Assembly: GCF_026745355.1 (NCBI RefSeq)
Contig: NC_079206.1
Location: 16,327,943-16,391,942, forward strand
Direction of reading: 5' to 3'
Source: Beta vulgaris subsp. vulgaris
Taxonomy: Eukaryota; Streptophyta; Magnoliopsida; Caryophyllales; Amaranthaceae
DNA length: 64,000 bases
Of the stretch, positions 1-9,047 are shown in pieces. The position numbers and the translations under genes are program-made. Positions within the stretch are counted from its first letter, which is position 1. Each line of letters starts with the position of its first letter. The notes below the pieces were generated by a model that was not told the origin of the DNA, made no database searches, and saw only the letters and a list, made by a program, of their open reading frames with translations.

Positions 1-127
1 CTAGTTTCAATTTCACTAGTTATAGCTTTTCAACCTAGCTTCGACTGATTTCAGACGTGTTGGCCACTTTATCTACTAGTGGTTTTATCTTCTTAGTCTT
101 CATAGTTCTTTTGTGATCTTAGATATC

Positions 128-667
128 ATGAATAGTATAGACGAATTAAAAGGGGAACTGTGCCTTTATCACTTTGACGAGCATGATTATTCTTCAACTA
201 GTTGGATTCAGAGGATTGAATATCTTGTTAATCCTTTTGGTATTTTCGAGTATGCTCGAAGTTTGAAAAATGAGGGTAGTTTCTTTTATAGAAACAATGA
301 CATTAAGTTAGCCAGTGCACACTATTTTCAAGCCATCAAGTTCTTGTTTTTTGCGGATGTTACTAATGAGGAGGAAAAGTCTGTGTTTTTAAGCCTAGCT
401 TTATCTATCAATCTGAACTTGGCTGCGTGTTTTATCAAGGAGAAGGATTTTCAGAAAGTGGGTGAGTTGTGCTCTCTTGTTTTAATGTATGATGCTACCA
501 ATGCCAAAGCTTATTTTAGGAGAGCTGTTGCAGCTTTGGAACTTAGCCAACCGGACATAGCGTTAGTAGACCTCATCCAAGCCCTTAAACTCCACCCAAA
601 TAATGGAGAATTTCAACAAATAATGGAGAATTTCAACAAAAATTTAATGAAGTATCGTCATTGTTAG
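128..667 (+). CDS. TPR-domain protein, intronless, probable retrocopy
   Basis: The reading frame from the ATG at 128 encodes 179 aa and stops with TAG at 665-667. A weaker in-frame GTG lies at 113; the ATG is chosen because this is a eukaryotic gene. Residues about 45-170 form three tetratricopeptide repeats. The middle repeat has the NLAAC pattern and the third has AKAYFRRA. This is the arrangement seen in FKBP62/FKBP65-type and other Hsp90-binding TPR co-chaperones. Of the usual carboxylate-clamp positions, the Asn of repeat 2 and the Lys/Arg of repeat 3 are present, but the first-repeat Asn appears to be Ser. No FKBP domain is present. An 18-19 bp tandem duplication occurs at about 599-637. 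The lack of introns and a poly(A) tract about 940 bp downstream suggest retrotransposition. It could be an expressed short gene or a pseudogene; the family call is firm, the function is inferred. Confidence 0.55.
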   Translation: MNSIDELKGELCLYHFDEHDYSSTSWIQRIEYLVNPFGIFEYARSLKNEGSFFYRNNDIKLASAHYFQAIKFLFFADVTNEEEKSVFLSLALSINLNLAACFIKEKDFQKVGELCSLVLMYDATNAKAYFRRAVAALELSQPDIALVDLIQALKLHPNNGEFQQIMENFNKNLMKYRHC

Positions 668-682
668 GACTGTCTTCAAATT

Positions 683-1516
683 TTGTATAATACTACTACT
701 AGAATAGTCGGTGAGGATGAAGTGTTGAGTAACTCTTCAATCCTTGGCAAGGAGGAGAAAAGAAGAAAGGTAGGAGAACGGAACTCCTACCAAGGTACCA
801 CCACTATCAAAGTGGAGGAGAACCAAACCTTCTCGGAGAAGGTGAAAATGAATGTTGTTGGAACAGATCACAACCTTAAAGATACTAATTCAGTCCCGGA
901 GTCTACTTCTAGGAAAAAAACAAAATCTACAGGGTGCAATTTTCGATTTTCAAATCGGAAAGCGCAGGATACCTATTTGCATATCACCCCCTCAATGTAC
1001 AGGGTGATGTCAGCAGGGAGAACTTTGCATTACCTCTACTCTTCCCAAACCCAAATGATCAGCATCCGAACTTTAAATCCATCACAAAGGATGGATAGCA
1101 GCACGACTATAGATCACCATACACCCATGGAGATGAGACACTCCCCTGTTGAAGGGTATGAGCAGTGTAAACAAACTCCAATTTTAGGACCCGATGTCGA
1201 GGCTACAAGTATGGATTCTCAAAAGTCGTCTTGCGTCTCTTTGTTAGTACCTCCCAGCACCTCCTTTTGCTCGCCGGCGAAGTCTACTTCACAAGTTAAC
1301 AATCAGTCTACCAGCAAGATGAAAATCTCCTCTCGTTTACACTCCAGAATCAACAGACAACATACTATGGTAAAGCGTCGAAGTCCCTCATTTTCTAACC
1401 CTTTGTTTTGCAGGATGCGTATTGGAGCCAAGAGAAGTCCATCCTGCTTCACTGATCATGAGGACGTCTGCTATCCTTGTAGGAAGAAATGTTATGCCCC
1501 AACCCCCCTGTTTTAG
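683..1516 (+). pseudogene. In-frame continuation after the TPR stop codon
   Basis: This open stretch of 278 codons is in the same frame as the TPR ORF and separated from it by one TAG and five sense codons. Read together, 128-1516 would be about 460 codons with a single nonsense codon. The predicted product is hydrophilic, Lys/Ser/Thr-rich and ends in a Cys-rich tail; I recognise no domain. A different frame around 975-1090 also gives a plausible Pro/Asn-rich peptide, so the coding frame may have changed in the past. It could be the former C-terminus of the TPR protein, part of a LINE-type element, or fortuitous open sequence. Confidence 0.3.
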
Positions 1517-1610
1517 TCACTAATCTTGTTCATGATGATTTCCTTATGTTTGGTTAGTATGCTCTTTAAGTTGTAATTCGGTTTTTATTAATGCAAGTTT
1601 TTCTGATGTC

Positions 1611-1624
1611 AAAAAAAAAAAAAA
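1611..1624 (+). other. Poly(A) tract ending a retrotransposed unit
   Basis: Fourteen A residues follow the sequence ...TTCTGATGTC, about 95 bp past the end of the 683-1516 frame. The preceding 30 bp resemble the 3' ends of the non-LTR elements at 55.3 kb and 53.5 kb (TTATTAATG..TT..TC followed by A). A templated poly(A) tail in genomic DNA is the mark of target-primed retrotransposition. The matching target duplication would lie left of the window. Confidence 0.45.
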
Positions 1625-2229
1625 TTGTACTCCCTATGCTATTGCCAAGGTTACTTTTGATTACTTAAAAATAAAGGATGAGAATATCCTCAACTTTGCG
1701 CCGTCCGCTTTTAATACCCCCAACTATGGATCATTTTTGAAAACTCCCAAATATTGGGGAGGTCTGCCAAAAATACCCCACTTTAGCTTGTGACCTACTG
1801 TTTCGGTAAAAGAACCCTTTTCCCTCCAATTGCTTGACCCACCCCCATTAACCCCATTAATGCGATTTTTTCGAAAATCAGTCTTCGCCTTTCTCTATCA
1901 TCTGCATTTTAGTGTACTAGCACTTCATCTTCTCAACCAAGTTTGGGCATTTATCATCAAGACACAATTTTTTTTTATCTTTGGGGGAAAATTCTGCAAC
2001 CTTAGCTTGTGTGAGAGGTAAATTTTCATCTTTGTTGCTGAATTTTGGTTTTTTCCTTTCCGTTTTTAATTTACTAAATTTGGTTTAAATTGGTTTATAG
2101 TTCCTGTAAATTGGTGATCCTGTTTGTGTTGTTGTTGTTTATTAGACTTTTGTTGATAATATGTCCTTGCATTACATTAGGTACCATGAAAAAAACAGTT
2201 ATTGATGACTCTATCATTACTGTAATTAT
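1625..2229. other. Spacer with one-ended MITE-like terminal sequence
   Basis: No gene is visible. Positions about 1686-1815 carry runs such as AATACCCCCAACTATGG and AATACCCCACTTTAGC. They resemble the phrase-like terminal repeats of the MULE-type elements at 5425 and 7129, but I see no inverted partner downstream. The rest is T-rich non-coding sequence. Confidence 0.35.
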
Positions 2230-3214
2230 TTGGCGTGGAATAGATTAGGAGTAATATAGTATATGGTGGGGGTGAAGCAAGAATATTCCTTGTAGACGCA
2301 GCTGAGTTGTGTTAGTTTTATTTTAAGGAATTAGCACAGAAGTGTGGAAAGTACTCAAAGGTGGATGAAATACTACCTTGTACCTGGTAGTAGTTCTTTT
2401 GAGGAAGGTTTGAAAAGGGTTAAATTTGATGATGAAGTGAGGGTGATGATTGAACTTGTACTGAGAAGTAGATGTATTGACTGCTATGTGGTCCATGTAG
2501 TTAATGTTCCTAAAGTTGTTCTGTTGTTAGAGTGTGGATCACAACCTAGTGGGATGACCTCTAAAGACATAATCCAGCCCGATTCTAGTAGTGTTGGAAC
2601 ACAATCTGGCCCCATAATAACCCAAAATATTAGGCTAACTAAATTGACTCCTAGGAGGCCTAAATATGGCCCACATAAATTTGCTGGAAAAACTGACCCA
2701 AAAAAGGTGGAAAACATCAACAAAGGAAAAAGTTCAGTAGAATATCTATCCACCTCACAATAGTTACAACCTCCACCAAGTAATGGATGTTCAGCTGCAC
2801 CCACTGATCCTCCATTTATTCCTCTACACACTCCCTCATTTACTTCTTTGACTACACCTTCCCCTACTCTGTCAACCCATCTCCCTGAACAACAATAACC
2901 TCCAACTACACACCAACCTGAATCTAGTACACAAACTAAAACTAGTACACAACCTGAACCAACTACAACACCCTCTGATTACCATGTATGGTATAATGAC
3001 AACCTGATAGCCCACTGAACCGGAGTAAGTTGTTAGATGGCTATGAGACAGATGTTGAGTGTACCAAAGATCCATAATATCATCTACAAACTTTGATGAA
3101 AGTGACACTGAACTTGAAGAAGGTGAATTAGAGAAGGAGAATATTAAACTTAATGACAGGGTGGGGCAGCAATAGATGACTTTAAGATTCCTGAGTGCCT
3201 TGTGGAGAAATTGA
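2230..3214 (+). pseudogene. MuDR/MULE transposase N-terminal fragment (PB1-like), decayed
   Basis: Translation across frames gives a recognisable PB1-like domain of plant MuDR-type transposases: VYGGGEARIF (about 2258), then KELAQKCGKYSKVDEI (about 2323-2370), then after a frameshift near 2370 YYLVPGSSSFEEGLKRV, with FDDEVRVMIEL and CYVVHVVNV after it. A Pro/Thr-rich linker follows (2765-2990), then an acidic stretch near 3090-3150 (FDESDTELEEGELEK) typical of the region before the MULE zinc-finger and DDE domains. The frame holds several stops and shifts, and no DDE catalytic domain is present. Similarity ends near 3214, where the GAACT-repeat element begins and presumably cut it off. This is clearly not functional. 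Confidence 0.6.
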
Positions 3215-3870
3215 ACTGAGCTGAGTTAAACTGAACTGAAATGAACTGAATTGAATTGAATTAAATTAAACTGAATTGAATTAGATTGAATGTAATAAAT
3301 ATATAATTAATATTTAAATAATAATAATATGAATATTAAATAATTATTATAATGATAAGTAATAATAATGAATAATTAATAATAGTATTTTTTTGGATAT
3401 TTTTAAATGATAGTTATAAATAATAATAATAATAATAATAATCATAAATTATTAATAGTAATAATCATAATTAATGATAATAATGACAATTAATAATAAT
3501 TATTTTATATTATTTGTATTAATATTAATACTTGATGATGATAATTAATACTTAATGATGATTATATAATAACAATAATATCTAAGAAGTAAATTAATAT
3601 TACTATTTTAATAATTAGATTTAATAATATAATAATATTTAGTAATAAAAATAATAATTGGGTCGGACCGCGCAAAATTGCATCATAACCCGTTTTGACG
3701 CGATTTAATTGGTTTATGGGCTAAAAAAATGACTTTATTTATGCTTTTGACCTAAACCATATTCCTCCTAATAATAATCGTAATAATAATAATGAGTAAA
3801 GCTATAATAAACAAAATAATATATAGAAATAATAATAATAATAATACTTAATAATAATGATATAAAAATA

Positions 3871-3933
<63 letters not shown>

Positions 3934-4075
3934 TAGTAAGATAAATTAGACCAACATAATAATAATATTTAACAAAAATGATTATAAAAGAATGGAGCTA
4001 AGCTGAACTGAACTGAACTGAGCTGGGCTGAACTGAACTGAGCTGAAGTGGAAATAAGCTAGGGAGAACAGACCC
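3215..4075. mobile_element. Tourist-like element with GAACT-repeat ends, copy A (left end missing)
   Basis: The right end reads GGGAGAACAGACCC (ending 4075), preceded by iterated GAACT. The interior is made of (AAT)n-type microsatellite around a unique block (about 3660-3770) that contains GGACCGCG and GACGCGATTT. The same blocks occur in the same order in 5116-8524, so these are two copies of one element. The 5' terminal GCCTGTTCTCTTCGG is absent here, so the copy is truncated on the left. It matters because it supplies the empty sites for the two insertions in copy B: a single TATAAATAA near 3416 and a single AAAATAATA near 3810. Confidence 0.6.
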
Positions 4076-5112
4076 TAAATATATTTCTATTATATAAGCC
4101 AAGGGGGGAACTATGGTGTCCCCTCTTGAAAATACATATGTACCCTTAATCTCACAAAAACTAATTAAGAAAAGAATTTCTAAATTCTTTCCTTATTTAC
4201 AAATTATATATGGGTAGTAAAGAAAGTTTACATTACCAAAAAGAAATACATAAAAATGTGTATAAAGAGGAAACTCATAATTGAATATATAAATTGTTGA
4301 CTAAATCAATTTTCAAACAATAATTATAAAAACAAAGATTCACAAGATTTTTATTATCTAAACTCTCAGTTGCAATAACAATTCAAATAACATGCATTAA
4401 AAAAAATGTAATTACAGAATATTCATTTTTTAAATTTTTTGGGGAGCACAATCAGTTGGGATTATGAATAATTAAAGATATAAACATACATCATCAGATA
4501 ATATCAATTTATAGTTTTTTATTTATTGAAGCACTACTCACCATAGTATGCCTAAAAAGTAAAAACCTCTATTATCAAGAGAAATTAAAATTAACTACTA
4601 CTCATAAAATACGCATATAAAATATATATATGTATTTTGAAATAAATAAATAACATAACTTAGATCATTGTTTAAAAGGAGAGTTGTTGAATATTCTTCT
4701 AAATACACGATAACAAATCCTACCTTGACTTAGTCCTTTATATAAAACATTACTCTTTACACTAGCAATGTAAATAAAAAATCATTAAAATTCATCAAAT
4801 ATTCACCATAAATTTTACACTCTTAAGTTAGTTTTTTAACACTTTTTTATGTTACTTTTAATAATAGTAGGAAAATGATATACATAGCCCTTACGGCTAC
4901 ATATAAGGTGCTAAAAATAGAAATAAATAAATTAAATTAAGCATTTATTACCTCAAATGATGTGAAATTTTGTCTTGAATTCTTAAATTATTATTTTCAT
5001 TTTAATAAATGTATTTAATGCTTACATATACCCCTAAGGGTTACATATAACATTACCCATAATAATATACTGTCGCACGCATCGCGTTCATATATTACTA
5101 GCTATAGTCAAA
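4076..5112. other. AT-rich spacer with a weak MITE candidate
   Basis: No ORF of interest. Around 4873-5058 two arms (ATGATATACATAGCCCTTA on the left; TAAGGGTTACATATAACAT on the right) are imperfect inverted repeats about 185 bp apart, suggesting an old small MITE. I could not fix a target duplication. The remainder is AT-rich sequence without recognisable structure. Confidence 0.35.
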
Positions 5113-5274
5113 TTAGAGCCTGTTCTCTTCGGCATAAAACAGCTGAACTGAACTTATTGGAGCTGAACTAAACTGAAATGAACTTATTGGAGCTGAATTG
5201 AACTTATTGGAGCTGAACTGAACTGAATTGAATTGAATTGAATTAAATTAAATTAAATTGAATTAAATTGAATG

Positions 5275-5276
<2 letters not shown>

Positions 5277-5311
<35 letters not shown>
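5277..5311. repeat. (TA)n microsatellite
   Basis: About 17 uninterrupted TA units in the left interior of the Tourist-like copy B; the equivalent position of copy A (about 3290-3305) has only a few, so it expanded after the copies separated. Confidence 0.9.
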
Positions 5312-5317
<6 letters not shown>

Positions 5318-5424
5318 TTTTAACAATAATAATATGAATATTAAATAATAATTATAATGATAAGTAATAATAATGAATAATAATAATAGTATTTTGGATA
5401 TTTTTAAATGATAGTTATAAATAA

Positions 5425-6754
5425 CGGTTTTTTCACCATATACCCCTGACAAATTTTTTTTTGCACCGTATACCCTTTCAACTTTTGAAATTCACCATAT
5501 ACCCCTCCCTTTTCGAAAAATACATCAACTTACCCTTTTGACTAACGGTGTTAGACTTCCATTAGTCATTGGGCCATAATCCTCTCCTAATCCTAATTAA
5601 CTACCTAAATTCTAAACCTAATTAACCAAAAAATCTAACCCTAAAAACCCACTAACCCCTACCCACCCCCATCCTTAGCCCACAGCCCACCACCCCCCAA
5701 CCCTAACCAGCACTAGTGCACCACCACCTGACCCATGACCCACCACCACCTGACCCCCACCCCCATCGGATTTGCGCACCTCCATCCTTTACCCTTCCCC
5801 CAACTGCACCACCACCCCCATTCCCTCCCCCTTTGCAGTCACCTGACCCCCCACCCCACCGGATTTGCGCACCCCCATCCCTTACCCTTCCCCCCACTAC
5901 ATCACCACCCCCATTCCCTGCCCCGCAGTCCCCCCTCCCTCCCCCTTCCCCCGCAGCTCCCACCACACCCTCTGCAATACCGTAATACCCTCCCCTTCCA
6001 CCGGTTGAATAACGAAACACAACCCAGATTTTCGAAAAATTTCGACCCTAAACCCAGATTTTCGAAAAATTTCGACCCTAAACCTAGATTTTCAATACTT
6101 TTTGAAACAAAATCCAGATTCATTATCATCATCAACACCGTTGCGAAAATTAGTGGGGGAAGGAGTGTTGGGGGCGAAAATCGAAGGGGTGGGAGAGAAA
6201 ATCAGTGGGGGAAGGACGGTTGGATTGGGGGAGAAAATCAAAGAGGGGGGCGCGGGGGTGGGGCGGTGGAAGGCTGTTGGGCTGCGAGGTTGGGGGTTGG
6301 GGGCTGGCGAGGCCGGGGGGTGGGGGAGGGAGGATGGGGGTTGCGGTGGTTGTAGGGGACTGGTGGGGCTGCCGTGGTTGTTGGGGTTTTTTTGGTGGGG
6401 ATAGGTTTGGGTTGGGTTTTGGGGGTGGTGGGTTTGGGGGTAGGTGGGGGCTGGGCTGGGCTGGGCTAGGTTAGTGAGAGAGTTAGGGTTTACTTAGGGT
6501 TAGGGTGGGGGAGGGGTGTTTAGGGTTAGGGTTAGTGTTAGGATATTAGATTAGGGGTTAAGGTTAGATTTAGGTTAGTTAATTAGGATTAGAGGGGGGT
6601 TTAAGGCTTAATGACTAACGGAGTTTAACGTCGTTAGTCATTAAGGGTAAATCAATGTATTTTTCGAAAAGTAAGGGTTATATGGTGAATTTCAAAAGTT
6701 GAAAGGGTATACGGTGCAAAAAAAAATTGTCAGGGGTATATGGTGAAAAACCCG
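5425..6754. mobile_element. Non-autonomous MULE-type element 1 with 9-bp TSD
   Basis: The terminal inverted repeats begin CGGTTTTTTCACCATAT and end GGTGAAAAACCCG and extend about 200 bp. The exact 9-bp target duplication TATAAATAA is at 5416-5424 and 6755-6763, and the sibling copy at about 3416 has the same site unoccupied. Inside each arm is a subterminal block with ACTAACGG..GTTAGTCATT. The 0.9 kb core is C-rich in its left half and G-rich in its right half and includes TTAGGG-like units near 6480-6540. The long ORFs in the core (5703-6474) are artefacts of this composition. No transposase. The 9-bp duplication and long TIRs point to the Mutator superfamily. Confidence 0.8.
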
Positions 6755-7128
6755 TATAAATAAATAATATTAATAATCATAAATTAATAATAATAATAAT
6801 AATTAATGATAATAATGATAATTAATAATTATTTTATATTATTTGTATTAATATATTAATACTTGATGATGATATATAATAACAATAATATCTAAAAAGT
6901 AAATTAATATTACTATTTTAATAATTAGATTTAATAATATAAAAATATTTAGTACTAAAAATAATGATTGGGTTGGACCGCGAAAATTATATCATAAACT
7001 GTCTTGACGCGATTTGATTGGTTTATGGGCTAAAAAAAAGTGGGTTTATTTGTGCTTTAACCTAAACCATGTTCCTCCTAATAATAATAGTAATAATAAT
7101 GAGGAAAACTGTAATAAACAAAATAATA

Positions 7129-8212
7129 CGGTTTTTTCACCAAGTACCCCCGAGTTTTCAAAAAATTCACCTGGTACCCTCCAAGTTTTCAAAATTCACA
7201 GGGTACCCCTAAGTTTCAAACTAATACACGGGGCACCCTTATATGCCCTTAATGACTAACGGCGTTAAGCGTCGTTAGTCATTAACCTCATTAAACCCTA
7301 ATTAGGCCTAATTAACCTAACTAAACCCTAATTAGGCCTAATTAACCTAACTCTAACCCCTAATTTCAAACCCTAACCCCACTACCACCCAACCACCACC
7401 CCCTCCCCTCCACCCACCCCACCCCCTGCAGCCACAACCACCACTGCAACCCCCCGCCCCCACCGCAGCCCCTCACCCTGCCTCCCCCACTCCCCGCAAC
7501 CACCGCAACCCCCCAACCTAGCAGGCCCCTTCCGAGAATTCCGCAGCCCTCCTTCCCCTTTCCCGTCGCCACCCCCAACCCCGTCGCCACCCCCTCCCCC
7601 AACCCCCGAAGAATTCCGCACCCCCTCCCCCCACCGCGGCGCCCAACAGTTCCCCCACCCACTCGATTTTAGGGATGAAACACAAGTGACGCTGACGCCG
7701 AGCAGTTTGAGGGGGCGCTGAAGAGGTGGTGGGCGACTTGTTGGTCGGCGGCTTGTGTCGAGAAGAGAGCGAAGGAAATGGAGTGCATTTTTCGACGGTG
7801 GGGGAGGGGGGTGGCGACGGGGAAGGGGGAGGGTGGGTAATTCGACGGGGGTGGGGACGGGGCAGGGGGTGGGTAATTCGACGGGAATGGCGACGGTGGA
7901 GGGGAGGGGCTGCCACGGGGTGGTGGGGGGGCTGTCAGGGGTGGGGGGCTGCCATGGGTGGTGGGGGTGCGGGTTGGTGGTAGTGGGGTTAGGGTTAGGG
8001 TTTGAAATTAGGGGTTAGGGTTAGGTTAATTAGGCCTAATTAGGGTTTAATGGGGTTAATGACTAACGGCGCTTAACGCCGTTAGTCATTAAGGGCATTT
8101 AAGGGTACCCCGTGTATTAGTTTGAAACTTAGGGGTACCCTGTGAATTTTGAAAACTTGGAGGGTACCAAGTGAATTTTTTGAAAACTCGGGGGTACTTG
8201 GTGAAAAAACCG
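7129..8212. mobile_element. Non-autonomous MULE-type element 2 with 9-bp TSD
   Basis: Terminal repeats start CGGTTTTTTCACCAAGT and end ACTTGGTGAAAAAACCG. The arms run about 230 bp and hold three GGTACCC-type steps plus the subterminal palindrome AACGGCGTTAAGCGTCGTTA. The exact 9-bp target duplication AAAATAATA is at 7120-7128 and 8213-8221; the empty site is seen once in copy A near 3810. The core repeats the layout of element 1: CCCTAA-like and C-rich on the left, G-rich and TTAGGG-like on the right. The terminal dozen bases are nearly those of element 1 but the arms differ, so these are two subfamilies. No coding capacity. Confidence 0.8.
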
Positions 8213-8226
8213 AAAATAATATATAG

Positions 8227-8228
<2 letters not shown>

Positions 8229-8267
<39 letters not shown>
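8229..8267. repeat. (CAA)n microsatellite
   Basis: About 13 CAA units right after the second MULE-type element; the matching place in copy A is AAT-type repeat. Confidence 0.85.
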
Positions 8268-8269
<2 letters not shown>

Positions 8270-8527
8270 AATAATAATAATAATACTTAATAGTAATGAT
8301 ATATATTTAAATAATAATAATAATAATGATAATAATAATAAGAGTAATTATTAAAATAAATTATACCAACATAATAATAATATTTAACAAAATGGTTATA
8401 AAAGAATGGAGCTGAACTGAACTGATTGGGGCTGAACTGAACCGAACTGAACTGATTGGAGCTGAACTGAACTGAACTGATTGGAGCTGAACTGAACTGG
8501 AAATAAGCTGGGGAGAACATGCCCTTA

Positions 8528-8781
8528 GGGCCTGTTCTCTTCGGCATAAAACAGTTGAACTGAACTGAGTTGAATTGAACTGAACTGAACTGAACTGAAC
8601 TGATCTGAACTGAACTGAACTGAATTGAACTGAACTGAATTGAACTGAACTGAAATGAATAGTGATATGTGAGAGTAAAAGTATTGTCAAGAGTTGAACT
8701 GAACTGAACTGATCTGAACTGAATTGAACTGAACTGAACTGAACTGAACTGAACTGAAAATAAGCTGGGGAGAACAGACCC
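8528..8781. mobile_element. Small Tourist-like MITE, copy C
   Basis: A 254-bp element with ends GGGCCTGTTCTCTTCGG and GGGGAGAACAGACCC, flanked by TTA (8525-8527 and 8782-8784). It shares the left TTA with copy B. The inside is almost only iterated GAACT with a short unique middle near 8655-8690. It is the compact form of copies A and B and ends 266 bp before the NAOD start codon, so it may sit in that gene's promoter. Confidence 0.75.
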
Positions 8782-9047
8782 TTATTAAACAAACACTAGG
8801 TATGAATTTTGTTTATTCTAAACACATACCTAATACTAAAATCATATGAACCAAACACTCCCTAACTACAATTATCTAATTGTTCTTTATAAAAAAAACA
8901 AAAACAAAAAAAAACATAAGTACAAGTATCTAATGCCCCTCCTTAATCATTTTGAGTAGTGACTCAGAACTGAGAACCAATTCTGGGGTATATAACGAGA
9001 AGTTTAATAACCAATCTTGAAACCTGTTTTCTCTCTTGAACTCTTCA

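Larger units (their letters stand above)
5116..8524. mobile_element. Tourist-like (PIF/Harbinger) element, copy B, hosting two nested insertions
   Basis: The left terminus is GAGCCTGTTCTCTTCGG after TTA (5113-5115); the right terminus is GGGGAGAACATGCCC before TTA (8525-8527). A TTA target duplication and GGGCCTGTTC-type ends are the Tourist/PIF-Harbinger signature. Subterminal regions are long runs of GAACT units. After removing the two nested elements and their duplications the host is about 0.98 kb, close to copy A in size and content. No transposase is encoded. It lies just upstream of the acetylornithine deacetylase gene. Confidence 0.7.

Noticed and set aside
5703..6474. Several Gly-, Pro- and Trp-rich ORFs on both strands
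   Set aside because: They come from the C-rich and G-rich halves of the MULE-type element core, overlap in many frames, and match no family.
6480..6540. Possible telomere or interstitial telomere array
   Set aside because: Units are irregular TTAGGG-like, not a run of plant TTTAGGG, and lie inside a mobile element.
7366..8018. Long Gly/Pro-rich ORFs
   Set aside because: Same cause in the second MULE-type element; composition artefacts.
8287..8792. ORFs with repeated FSSVQ
   Set aside because: Translation of iterated GAACT repeats on the - strand of Tourist-like elements.
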